A stretch of 24,810 bases of DNA from Planctomycetia bacterium (GTDB taxonomy: Bacteria > Planctomycetota > Planctomycetia > Pirellulales > UBA1268): NCBI GenBank assembly GCA_009919445.1, contig RGBY01000009.1:1-24810 (forward strand). The letters are read 5' to 3'. The notes below the pieces were generated by a model. That model ran no database searches. It had not been told where the DNA came from and saw only the letters and a program-made list of their open reading frames with translations. The position numbers and the translations under genes were made by a program. The stretch's first letter is position 1. The number at the start of each line of letters is the position of its first letter. Below are positions 6,814-13,708 of the stretch, in pieces.

Positions 6814-7935
6814 ATGTCGCAGCAGCGTACGTCTCGGGTCGCCTTTCGTAAAAATCGCCAGGCAAGGCGACGGCAGACCGATATAACCAGGCAGTTCACC
6901 GCCGATGGCGAGGTCAGTGATCAGCTGGCCGCCACGGAACGGATCTCAGGCAAGGGTGAGCTCACCCGGAAACGAACCGTCAAACTGCCGGCGGAATCTG
7001 CCGAGGCGGCTGAGGCTGATCCAAACGCCGGCTGCTGGAGGGGGCAGGTCCTTCATGCCCATGGCGTAGAAAGCTTCGTGCAGCGTGCCGACGGTGCGGT
7101 TGTCCGCTGTACGATTCGTCGTGTGTTGCGTGATCTGGCGACCGACCAGCGTCATCCGGTCTCGGCTGGAGACTGGGTGCAGGTGCATGGAACAGACGAC
7201 GAGGCCACAATTCAGTTTATCGAGCCACGACGCAATGCCCTAAGCCGTGCCAGCCGCGGACGCCGCCACACAATTGTCGCCAATGTCGACCAGGTTTTCA
7301 TTGTGGGAAGTGCCGCACAGCCAGACCTCAAGCCGGGCCTGATTGATCGGATGCTTGTCGCCGCTGAGTCGGCTGGTATCCGCCCGGTCATCTGCATCAA
7401 CAAAATAGACCTCGTCGATCCAGCTGACTTGGTGCCGCTGGCTGGCGTCTATGCTCGAATGGGCTACGCCGTTGTCCTCTGCTCAACGACCAGTGGCAGC
7501 GGGCTTGCTCGGTTGGCGACGGAACTGGCCGGTCGGGTGACGGCTGTCGTTGGCCAAAGCGGCGTTGGTAAGTCGTCGCTGCTGAATCGTCTGGAGCCCG
7601 CCCTTGCTCTGCCCGTGGCCAATGTCAGCCACGAAAATGAAAAAGGCCGGCATACCACCACCGCAGCTCGGCTGGTGCCGCACTCCTATGGTGGCAGTTT
7701 TGTCGATACGCCCGGCGTGCGGCAGTTTCAGCTTTGGGAAACGGTTCCTGCAGAAGTGCCGGCTGCATTTCGTGACCTGCGGCCGCTCGCCAATCATTGC
7801 CGCTTTCCGGACTGCACCCATTCCCATGAAACAGACTGTGCCGTCAAGGACGCCGTTGCCGATGGTCTGCTCGATACCCGCCGCTGGGAAAGTTGCTGCC
7901 ATCTCACTGCCGGTGCAGAGGAGCTTCGCGGGTGA
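6814..7935 (+). CDS. rsgA: Ribosome small-subunit GTPase RsgA (YjeQ)
   Basis: Cytoplasmic circularly permuted GTPase that acts late in 30S subunit maturation. The permuted motif order is visible: NKID (196-199, G4) comes before GQSGVGKSS (247-255, P-loop) and DTPG (298-301, G3). An OB-fold precedes them (about 75-140), and the C-terminal zinc motif C329-x4-C334-x-H336-x5-C342 is intact. The 373-residue protein carries an N-terminal extension of about 70 residues that is basic (RKNRQARRR) and then charged, longer than in E. coli but common among relatives. Its stop overlaps the hflX start (GTGA at 7932-7935), so the two ribosome-associated GTPases are translationally coupled. No clear ribosome site precedes ATG 6814. 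Confidence 0.97.
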   Translation: MSQQRTSRVAFRKNRQARRRQTDITRQFTADGEVSDQLAATERISGKGELTRKRTVKLPAESAEAAEADPNAGCWRGQVLHAHGVESFVQRADGAVVRCTIRRVLRDLATDQRHPVSAGDWVQVHGTDDEATIQFIEPRRNALSRASRGRRHTIVANVDQVFIVGSAAQPDLKPGLIDRMLVAAESAGIRPVICINKIDLVDPADLVPLAGVYARMGYAVVLCSTTSGSGLARLATELAGRVTAVVGQSGVGKSSLLNRLEPALALPVANVSHENEKGRHTTTAARLVPHSYGGSFVDTPGVRQFQLWETVPAEVPAAFRDLRPLANHCRFPDCTHSHETDCAVKDAVADGLLDTRRWESCCHLTAGAEELRG

Positions 7936-9278
7936 GCCTGTCACAGCGTTCCACTGGCGTTGAGTCAGAACCAACGGTGTTGGTCGGCGTTTACGTGAGC
8001 CCACCAGCAGATCCCAATGACCCACTGGCCGAGTTGGCCGGACTGGCAACCACCGCCGGTGCCAATGTGGTGGCTGAATTGACACAGCGGCGGCATGAGC
8101 CTGATCAACGCACCTACATCGGCCGGGGCAAACTCGCCGAACTGGTAGCGCTTGTGGAGCACTACGACGCTGATGTGGTCATGTTTGACAATGACTTGTC
8201 ACCAGCCCAGACGCGAAACCTCGAGCGGGAACTTGACTGCAAGGTGCTGGACCGATCGGAGGTGATTCTCGACATCTTTGCCGCCCGGGCGCAGACGCAC
8301 GAAGCCCGATTGGCGGTTGAGTTGGCACAACTCGAATATTCACTGCCTCGGCTGAAACGGATGTGGACGCACCTGTCCCGCTTGAAGATGGGCATTGGCA
8401 TGCGTGGCCCAGGGGAAAAGCAGCTTGAGGTTGACCGCCGTCTGGTGGAAAAACGGATTCATGATCTGAAGCAGGAGTTGCTGACGATTCATCGTCGCCG
8501 GGAGCGGCAGGTGGCCGCCCGACACGAACAGCGAACTGTCTCGTTGGTGGGCTACACCAATGCAGGAAAGAGCACCTTGCTCAATGCCCTCACTGGAGCC
8601 GGTGTGCTGGCTGAGGACAAACTCTTTGCCACTCTCGATACCCGTACCAGACGCTGGAAGCTGCCAAGCTGGGGGCCGGTGCTGATCAGCGATACGGTCG
8701 GCTTCATCCGTGATCTGCCCCATCACCTTATCGCCAGCTTCAAGGCAACCCTGGAAGAGACCCAGCAGGCAGACCTGCTCTTGCATGTGGCCGATGCCTC
8801 CAGCCCTCAGGTTGAGCAACAGATTATTGCCGTGAATGGTGTGCTGGAAGAACTTGGTGTTGATATGAAGGACACCCTCCTTGTGCTCAACAAGGTGGAT
8901 GCCCTCACTGATCGTGTGAGCCGGGAACGGTTGCAGGCCCGCCATCCGCATGCCATCTGTATCTCTGCCCGGTCGGGGCTGGGCCTCGACGATCTCGCCG
9001 CTGCCGCCAGTGACGCCCTTGGCCGCAGTTTTCTGGATGTCGACATTGAGACCGACGCCGGGAATGGTCGGCTTCTTGCCTGGCTGGCCGCACATGGCGA
9101 AATTCTGTCCCGCCAGTTTGGTGACGATCGAATGACCATTCACTGCCGCGTCCCTGCGTCAACACTTGGTCGAATCGATCCCGCAGAAGCACTGGTGAGG
9201 GAGCATCGGGTTGCTCCGCCACCTGCAGAGCGAGCATCTGCAGCCTCCTCGTCCTCACCACTCCCGGAAGCCTCCTGA
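7932..9278 (+). CDS. hflX: Ribosome-associated GTPase HflX
   Basis: GTPase that binds the 50S subunit and rescues or splits stalled ribosomes, notably under heat stress in other bacteria. The GTG at 7932 overlaps the rsgA stop and has an AGAGGAG ribosome site upstream, giving 448 residues; a TTG at 7893 would extend the overlap and is less likely. The N-terminal HflX domain shows RTYIGRGKLAEL, the coiled linker has RGPGEKQLEVDRR, and the G domain shows GYTNAGKST (about 207-215), DTVGFIRDLP and NKVD. A C-terminal domain of about 80 residues completes the protein. Gene order rsgA-hflX-SDR, with overlap then a one-base gap, indicates one operon. Confidence 0.97.
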   Translation: MSLSQRSTGVESEPTVLVGVYVSPPADPNDPLAELAGLATTAGANVVAELTQRRHEPDQRTYIGRGKLAELVALVEHYDADVVMFDNDLSPAQTRNLERELDCKVLDRSEVILDIFAARAQTHEARLAVELAQLEYSLPRLKRMWTHLSRLKMGIGMRGPGEKQLEVDRRLVEKRIHDLKQELLTIHRRRERQVAARHEQRTVSLVGYTNAGKSTLLNALTGAGVLAEDKLFATLDTRTRRWKLPSWGPVLISDTVGFIRDLPHHLIASFKATLEETQQADLLLHVADASSPQVEQQIIAVNGVLEELGVDMKDTLLVLNKVDALTDRVSRERLQARHPHAICISARSGLGLDDLAAAASDALGRSFLDVDIETDAGNGRLLAWLAAHGEILSRQFGDDRMTIHCRVPASTLGRIDPAEALVREHRVAPPPAERASAASSSSPLPEAS

Positions 9279-9279
9279 C

Positions 9280-10080
9280 GTGTTGGGTCGTGCCCGTCGA
9301 AACCTGAACGGTCAACGAGCCATCCTGACGGGAGGTTCTTCCGGAGTTGGCCGGGCACTGGCCCGTTGTCTTGCCATGCGAGGCACACGGCTGCTGATCA
9401 CGGGGCGTCGGGAAGAGCGACTGGCTGCGGTTGCAGCTGAGTATCCTGGTCAGATCTCATTCCTCGCTGGCGATATCACATCGGCGGTATTTCGGCAGCA
9501 GCTCATCGACCAGGCTACGGCAGAACTTGGCGGTCTTGATCTCGTGCTGGCCGCAGCAGGATCAGGAGCGATTGGAACCTTCGCGGAATCTTCTCCGGAA
9601 ACATTGCGGGATATTTTTGAAGTCGATTTTTTTGCGCCCATAGAGTTGCTGCGTCTGGCTTTGCCGACGCTGCGGCAGGGGCGGCAGCCTGCTGCAGTGC
9701 TGATCGGTTCAATTTTGGGCCTCTATCCGCTCCCGCTGCATGCTGAGTATTCCTCCGCAAAGGCGGCTTTGCAGGGGTTTGCTCAGGCCATTCGGCCCGA
9801 ACTGGCGGCCGTAGATGTGAGCCTGTTGGTAGCGATTCTTGGGCCGACCGAGTCAGAGTTTTGGGAAAATCTGCTTACGGGAGAGCGGCCCAGCTGGTCA
9901 CGGGGTCGCCCCCTTTCCGCAGAAGCCACGGCTGCTGCCATCGTCAGGGCATTGAAACATAATCGTCATGTCGTAAAGCCAGGCTGGCGGGCTAAGGCTT
10001 TTGCTCGACTTGCCCGATACATGCCGCGTGTTATTGAGTTGGCTGTGCGTCGGAGGCAGCGAGCAGCTCGCCGATCGTGA
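9280..10080 (+). CDS. Short-chain dehydrogenase/reductase
   Basis: Rossmann-fold NAD(P)-dependent oxidoreductase of 266 residues; the substrate is unknown. Motifs are TGGSSGVG (17-24, cofactor loop), GDIT, the Asn-region variant LAAAGSG in place of NNAG, and the catalytic Ser144, Tyr157 and Lys161 in YSSAK. The basic stretch TGRREER at the end of beta-2 suggests NADP preference. GTG 9280 starts one base after the hflX stop, with GGAAG about 10 bases upstream; a longer TTG start at 9211 would overlap hflX. The C-terminus is strongly basic (VRRRQRAARRS). Its last 50 bases overlap the 3' end of the mtdB-like gene on the other strand. Confidence 0.93.
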   Translation: MLGRARRNLNGQRAILTGGSSGVGRALARCLAMRGTRLLITGRREERLAAVAAEYPGQISFLAGDITSAVFRQQLIDQATAELGGLDLVLAAAGSGAIGTFAESSPETLRDIFEVDFFAPIELLRLALPTLRQGRQPAAVLIGSILGLYPLPLHAEYSSAKAALQGFAQAIRPELAAVDVSLLVAILGPTESEFWENLLTGERPSWSRGRPLSAEATAAAIVRALKHNRHVVKPGWRAKAFARLARYMPRVIELAVRRRQRAARRS

Positions 10081-10924
10081 GCAGCTCTTCAGCATCGAGC
10101 CAATGATCGTTCGCTGTGAACAGCGATTCGACAGCGGCACGATGAATTTTCATCTTGGTTCCACCCACTCCCAAGGCGCCGTAGAGCACGGCCTGACCGT
10201 CAGGCCGTGCCTTGTCGGTGGCTTCAATCCCGGTAATGCCTGCTGGTGGGACGGCGTTGAGGTCGATGAAGACTCGGCAGCGGGTCGCTCGTTGGCGTTG
10301 TCTTTCGGAAAGAAGTTCGACCCCTGCGGCACCAGCTGCGATGACGAGATCAGCATCGTTCAATACCTGTTCGATGGCATCTGTTGTGGCGGCATGTACC
10401 GATGCGTCGGGGTACTGGGCGGTGATGGCGGCACAGCAGCCAGCCGCACGCTCTTTGGAGCGGGAAACAAGGCTCACCTGCAGGCCCTTCCGGGCCAGAA
10501 GTCGCCCCGCCCGCTGGCCAACTGGTCCGGTGCCACCGAGTACGACGGCCTTCAGCGTGGCGGCTTCACCCGGACTGGTAAGAGGCAGATGCCTGGCTGC
10601 CGCAATCACGGCAGCTGCTGCAGTTGTGTTTGCCCCAGCCGGGTCGACCATCACGCTGACGCGGACAGGGCCAAAGAAGGTTTTTTGAATCTGGTTGGCA
10701 ACGGCTTCAACCTGCGGCACATCCGACCCGCCAAGGAAGATGGCTGTTGAGGCGAGGTCGGCTCCACCGCGAGTGAACATCGCCCCGTGGGCCAGGGCCG
10801 TCACGTTTGCCGGGCTGACGTTCGCGTGACGAAGGAGGACGTCGGCCCCGGCATCAACCGCCACAACGGCATCGAATGGGCAGGGCTGAGGGTCGACGTC
10901 GAGTTGCAGGAGAATTTTTTTCAT
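10031..10924 (-). CDS. mtdB: NAD(P)-dependent methylene-H4MPT dehydrogenase (MtdB-like)
   Basis: Cytoplasmic enzyme oxidising methylene-tetrahydromethanopterin to methenyl-H4MPT, the step after Fae in bacterial formaldehyde oxidation. The 297 residues match the MtdB/MtdC group: FDAVVAVDAGADVLL, HGAMFTRG, STAIFLGGSDV, FFGPVRVSVM, DPAGANTTAAAAV and the dinucleotide loop GGTGPVG (130-136), then FIDLNAVPPAGI near the C-terminus. I cannot tell MtdB from MtdC (which also acts on folate) by eye. ATG 10924 is clear, though its ribosome site is weak. It lies downstream of fae on the same strand, across a 501-base repeat-rich gap, so cotranscription is uncertain. The 3' end overlaps the SDR gene by 50 bases. 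Confidence 0.9.
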   Translation of the reverse strand: MKKILLQLDVDPQPCPFDAVVAVDAGADVLLRHANVSPANVTALAHGAMFTRGGADLASTAIFLGGSDVPQVEAVANQIQKTFFGPVRVSVMVDPAGANTTAAAAVIAAARHLPLTSPGEAATLKAVVLGGTGPVGQRAGRLLARKGLQVSLVSRSKERAAGCCAAITAQYPDASVHAATTDAIEQVLNDADLVIAAGAAGVELLSERQRQRATRCRVFIDLNAVPPAGITGIEATDKARPDGQAVLYGALGVGGTKMKIHRAAVESLFTANDHWLDAEELLTIGELLAASDAQPTQ

Positions 10925-11142
10925 CGGCCAGGTTACGAGGTGGCAGCAGCAGCCAGGAGCAGCATGCAGGCATTGGGACCAGAGTGTAGCCCGTTTGATC
11001 GCCTGGCGTAGAGAGCGGATGAGATCACAGCAGCCATCGCACCGGGGTTGCCTTCAGTGACCTGCCGAATGCGATTCCCCATGGGTCTACCGCCGTTTTT
11101 AGTGGAGGCAGGTCCGGAGGTGCGTGGTAGTCGCTACCCAAA

Positions 11143-11170
11143 CAAGCCGCGAGCGGGAGCGAGCGGAAAC
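11143..11170 (-). repeat. GCTCGC-rich repeat module 1, copy 2 (inverted)
   Basis: Reverse complement of the unit at 4717-4744, identical over 28 bases. The flank towards its module-2 partner also shares a TGTTGGTTxATGGTGCAATG stretch with the copy at 13420. Confidence 0.9.
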
Positions 11171-11251
11171 GCAGCACTGACACCATTGCACCATAAACCA
11201 ACACGCGATCGCCTGGTTTCCGCCAAGCGTTTTTGCTTATCGGCAGGCTGG

Positions 11252-11283
11252 TCCCCCGGTTTCCACCGGGGGCTTTCTGGGTG
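11252..11283 (-). repeat. Palindromic repeat module 2, copy 3 (inverted)
   Basis: The core at 11253-11272 is the reverse complement of the core at 4611-4630, with the same CACCCAGAAAG flank. Confidence 0.9.
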
Positions 11284-11295
11284 TTGGGGCAGCCG

Positions 11296-11317
11296 GGATG
11301 GCATTTTTGCGCGACAA
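11296..11317 (+). repeat. 22-base direct repeat, left copy
   Basis: GGATGGCATTTTTGCGCGAC plus AA; identical to 11404-11425. Confidence 0.9.
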
Positions 11318-11348
11318 GATGCCCCGCCCGGCATGGAAGCCGGGCCTA

Positions 11349-11385
11349 GGCGGGAGATGGGAACCTTGGCTTCGCATCTCCCGCC
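11349..11385 (-). terminator. Strong hairpin downstream of fae
   Basis: GGCGGGAGATG (11349-11359) pairs perfectly with CATCTCCCGCC (11375-11385) across a 15-base loop. It lies about 40 bases after the fae stop on the minus strand. There is no clean T-run after it, so it may be a terminator or an mRNA-stabilising or processing hairpin. Confidence 0.4.
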
Positions 11386-11403
11386 CGTAAGCAAAAATGG
11401 CCA

Positions 11404-11425
11404 GGATGGCATTTTTGCGCGACAA
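11404..11425 (+). repeat. 22-base direct repeat, right copy
   Basis: Identical to 11296-11317; it ends exactly at the base next to the fae stop codon (11426-11428). Confidence 0.9.
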
Positions 11426-11920
11426 CTAGAACCCGCGGAAGGGATGAGCCGCATCCTTGCCGGCAAGCATTTCGTCAACAGATGGCTTGCTGCCCATGGC
11501 GTTGGCAATCGATTCAACGGTTGCCTTGTAGTTGTTGTCGTAGATCGCCTTGTCATCTTCAGCCAGCCAGTGGATGAACACACCGCAGACGATAACGAGG
11601 TTTTCAGCTTGATCCTTGGGAATTACGCCGCTGTCGACACTGTCGGCGACGGCCTTGGCAACGGCAGCCTGAGCTGGTCCGAACATCTGTACCGCCTGCT
11701 TTGCACCCTTGATGGTGACCTTGGTCACCATGACAGTTGCTGGCTTGACCGCCAGATTGGGTGTCAGCACGGCCAGCAGGTTTGAGTGCCCCTCGCTTTG
11801 TCGAGCGAGTGCATTGGCGAAGGCGGTGCCGACTGGGCCGTCCTTGCTGCCGATCAACAGATCGATATGGGCCACTTCATTTCCGTCGCCGGCCAGGGCT
11901 TCACCAATGAACATCGACAT
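11426..11920 (-). CDS. fae: Formaldehyde-activating enzyme
   Basis: Cytoplasmic enzyme that speeds condensation of formaldehyde with tetrahydromethanopterin to methylene-H4MPT, the entry step of H4MPT-linked C1 oxidation and a formaldehyde detoxification route. The 164-residue length is typical. Family marks are FIGEALAGDGNEVAHIDLLIG with the catalytic histidine at position 18 (His17 in the Methylobacterium enzyme), GSKDGPVGTAFANAL, LLAVLTPNLAVKP, MVTKVTIKGAKQAVQMFGPA, and a C-terminal HPFRGF. ATG 11920 has an AGGAG ribosome site about 9 bases upstream; a longer upstream frame lacks support. It is divergent from the ATP-grasp gene and upstream of the mtdB-like gene. The other pathway genes (mch, formyltransferase/hydrolase) are not in this window. 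Confidence 0.97.
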   Translation of the reverse strand: MSMFIGEALAGDGNEVAHIDLLIGSKDGPVGTAFANALARQSEGHSNLLAVLTPNLAVKPATVMVTKVTIKGAKQAVQMFGPAQAAVAKAVADSVDSGVIPKDQAENLVIVCGVFIHWLAEDDKAIYDNNYKATVESIANAMGSKPSVDEMLAGKDAAHPFRGF

Positions 11921-12068
11921 GCGTTGTTTCTCCTGAAATCGTTTTGAGTAGAAGCTCTTCATCAACAAGCAAGACGAGGTATCCTGCTGGGCGAAAAGGT
12001 AGCCGATTCCGTGAATATCAGCAAACCAGACGGGCTGTTGCCGGCGGTGACTGTGTGCCGTCGCAGGA

Positions 12069-12074
12069 TAGAAT
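12069..12074 (+). promoter_or_regulatory. Possible -10 element for the ATP-grasp gene
   Basis: TAGAAT matches the -10 consensus at five of six positions and lies 16 bases before ATG 12091. The -35 (GTGACT, 12047-12052, 16-base spacer) is poor. Confidence 0.3.
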
Positions 12075-12090
12075 CGATGCAGGGTGCTGC

Positions 12091-13293
12091 ATGTGTACAA
12101 ATTTGCTCGTGATTGGTGCCAGCAGTCGCAGCTTCGCGGAGTCTGCATACCGGGCCGGCATGACCGTTTCAGCGATTGACCTTTTTGGTGATCGTGATCT
12201 GGTGGCGGTCTGCCAGCAGTCACTGCGGCTGGCACGAGATGAGTATCCTCACGGCTTCCTGCAGGCTGCGGCTCAATTGCCCCCGGGACCCTGGGTGTAC
12301 GGAGGTGGCCTGGAAAACCATCCTCATCTGCTTGATCAACTTGCTGCGGTCCGTCCGCTTGCAGGAAATACCGGCCGGCAGACTGTTCTTGTTCGTGACC
12401 CTGATCGGCTTGCCGTCCTTGCGAAACGAGCTGGTTTTCAGTTTCCAGCAACCTTCCGTACGCCTTCTGGCGTGCCGGCTGATGGCTCGTATCTGCTCAA
12501 GCCACTCGCTAGTGCTGGTGGGCTTGGCGTCATGGCCTGGCGAGGTGGCCTCACGACGGCTGGCAGGGGTGATGCCTGCTGGCAGCAGCAGATGTCAGGG
12601 CAGGTCATGTCAGCCAGCCTGCTGCTTGGGCCGAGACAGGGGGAACTCCTCGGGTTCTGTCGGCAATTGATTGGACATCGCTGGGGAAGTGGGATTCCGT
12701 TTGGGTTTTGTGGAGCTGTTGAGCAGCCGCTGCAGCTTTACGCAGACAAGGTCAGAGACCGTTTCCATCGATTGGCTCACCTATTAGCTGACGAACTCGG
12801 GCTGAGAGGACTCGTAGGAGTCGACTTCATCCTGCCGCGAATGGGGCACGGCGAAACACCGGTGGTTTTGGAAATTAACCCACGCCCAACGGCGTCAATG
12901 GAACTTATCGACCGCCGGCTTGGGGGAAGTCTGGCTGCCCGGCACGTGGCGGCCTGCGGCCTGCGGCTGGCTGGGCCACTCACTGGGCAGCCTGCGTATC
13001 CGAAGTCAGTTGTATGGGCGAAGTTGATCCTGATGAGTCAGCAGCCGGTGATGATAACGGCGGCCAAAGACAGTCTCCTCGATGCCAGCCTAGCCGCCAC
13101 CCGCGCGGCTGATGAGGGCTGTTGGCCGCTGCTGGCCGATCGGCCTTGCTGGGGAAGCCGCATTGAACGCAGGCGGCCAATCATGACCGTGTTCGCTGCA
13201 GCGGCCTCGCCAGCGGTCGCACTGAGCCGATTACGAAGCCGTGCTGAAATCGTGCGGTCAGTCCTGCACGATGAGGGGTACCCCCGGCTGTAA
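12091..13293 (+). CDS. ATP-grasp ligase of the fae neighbourhood (COG2232-like)
   Basis: Predicted ATP-dependent carboxylate-amine or related ligase of 400 residues. ATG 12091 has AGGG about 7 bases upstream and begins the conserved strand CTNLLVIGASSRSFAESA; an upstream extension of 49 residues looks noncoding. ATP-grasp features are SYLLKPLASAGGLGV (nucleotide lid and Lys), GLVGVDFIL and the Mg-binding PVVLEINPRPTASMEL. The N-terminal part resembles a pre-ATP-grasp Rossmann-like domain (VSAIDLFGDRDL). Similar ATP-grasp proteins of unknown function accompany H4MPT gene sets in methylotrophic bacteria. Being divergent from fae, it is a candidate for synthesis or tailoring of the H4MPT-type carrier (for example side-chain ligation), but this is inference. 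The last 60 residues are not recognised. Confidence 0.85.
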   Translation: MCTNLLVIGASSRSFAESAYRAGMTVSAIDLFGDRDLVAVCQQSLRLARDEYPHGFLQAAAQLPPGPWVYGGGLENHPHLLDQLAAVRPLAGNTGRQTVLVRDPDRLAVLAKRAGFQFPATFRTPSGVPADGSYLLKPLASAGGLGVMAWRGGLTTAGRGDACWQQQMSGQVMSASLLLGPRQGELLGFCRQLIGHRWGSGIPFGFCGAVEQPLQLYADKVRDRFHRLAHLLADELGLRGLVGVDFILPRMGHGETPVVLEINPRPTASMELIDRRLGGSLAARHVAACGLRLAGPLTGQPAYPKSVVWAKLILMSQQPVMITAAKDSLLDASLAATRAADEGCWPLLADRPCWGSRIERRRPIMTVFAAAASPAVALSRLRSRAEIVRSVLHDEGYPRL

Positions 13294-13419
13294 CCGCGTG
13301 GCAGCCTCCGTCGCCAAAAAACAGTGGCAACCGGGGAATCAGCCTGCCGCGAGGAAAAAACGGCGTGGTGGCAACCAAGAATCGGGTGTTGGTTGATGGT
13401 GCAATGTCGTGGGTGATTC

Positions 13420-13447
13420 GTTTCCGCTCGCTTCCGCTCGCGGCTTG
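13420..13447 (+). repeat. GCTCGC-rich repeat module 1, copy 3
   Basis: Differs from the copy at 4717-4744 by one base (CTTCCG for CTCCCG in the second half-unit). Confidence 0.88.
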
Positions 13448-13504
13448 CTGAGTGTTGGTTTGGTGGTTGGTTTGCTGGCCGTGCTTAGCGTTATGGAATG
13501 CAAG

Positions 13505-13524
13505 CCCCCGGTGGAAACCGGGGG
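13505..13524 (+). repeat. Palindromic repeat module 2, copy 4
   Basis: The 20-base palindrome core is identical to 4611-4630 and is followed by GATC, but the usual CACCCAGAAAG flank is replaced. Confidence 0.88.
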
Positions 13525-13614
13525 ATCGAACTCACGACAACCTCAGCAGGTGCACCCGACGGCGAATGTGGTGGTGGCTGACTGATGCAGCTGAAAAGAG
13601 TCTCTGGTGCTGCT

Positions 13615-13641
13615 GTTCCGCTCGCTTCTGCTCGCGGCTTG
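13615..13641 (+). repeat. GCTCGC-rich repeat module 1, copy 4 (diverged)
   Basis: Same pattern with one base missing in the first T-run and a CTTCTG half-unit. Confidence 0.82.
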
Positions 13642-13655
13642 CTGTGTCTGGAAAG

Positions 13656-13675
13656 CCTCCGGTGGAAACCGGGGG
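13656..13675 (+). repeat. Palindromic repeat module 2, copy 5 (diverged)
   Basis: Core with one substitution (CCTCC for CCCCC in the left arm), flanked by GAAAG on the left and GATCAG on the right like the other copies. Confidence 0.85.
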
Positions 13676-13708
13676 ATCAGTTGACCGGGTGATATGGCGT
13701 GTGGAGCC

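Larger units (their letters stand above)
10925..11425. other. Repeat-rich gap between fae and the mtdB-like gene
   Basis: This 501-base gap has no supported gene. It holds module 2 (11252-11283, minus orientation), module 1 (11143-11170, minus), a 22-base direct repeat (11296-11317 and 11404-11425), a 7-bp stem hairpin at 11326-11345 and an 11-bp stem hairpin at 11349-11385. On the minus strand TACACT (10988-10983) could be a -10 for the mtdB-like gene, but no good -35 accompanies it. Confidence 0.75.
13294..13708. other. Repeat-rich convergent intergenic region
   Basis: This 415-base stretch lies between the ends of the ATP-grasp gene and rimI and contains no supported gene. It carries two module-1/module-2 pairs in series: 13420-13447 then 13505-13524, and 13615-13641 then 13656-13675. 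The first 120 bases show no clear structure. Confidence 0.8.

Noticed and set aside
10001..10750. 249-residue plus-strand frame antisense to the mtdB-like gene
   Set aside because: The minus strand carries the full set of MtdB-like motifs; the plus-strand product looks like no family.
11048..11785. 245-residue plus-strand frame antisense to fae
   Set aside because: It runs through the repeat modules and the fae gene, whose family match and ribosome site are clear on the other strand.
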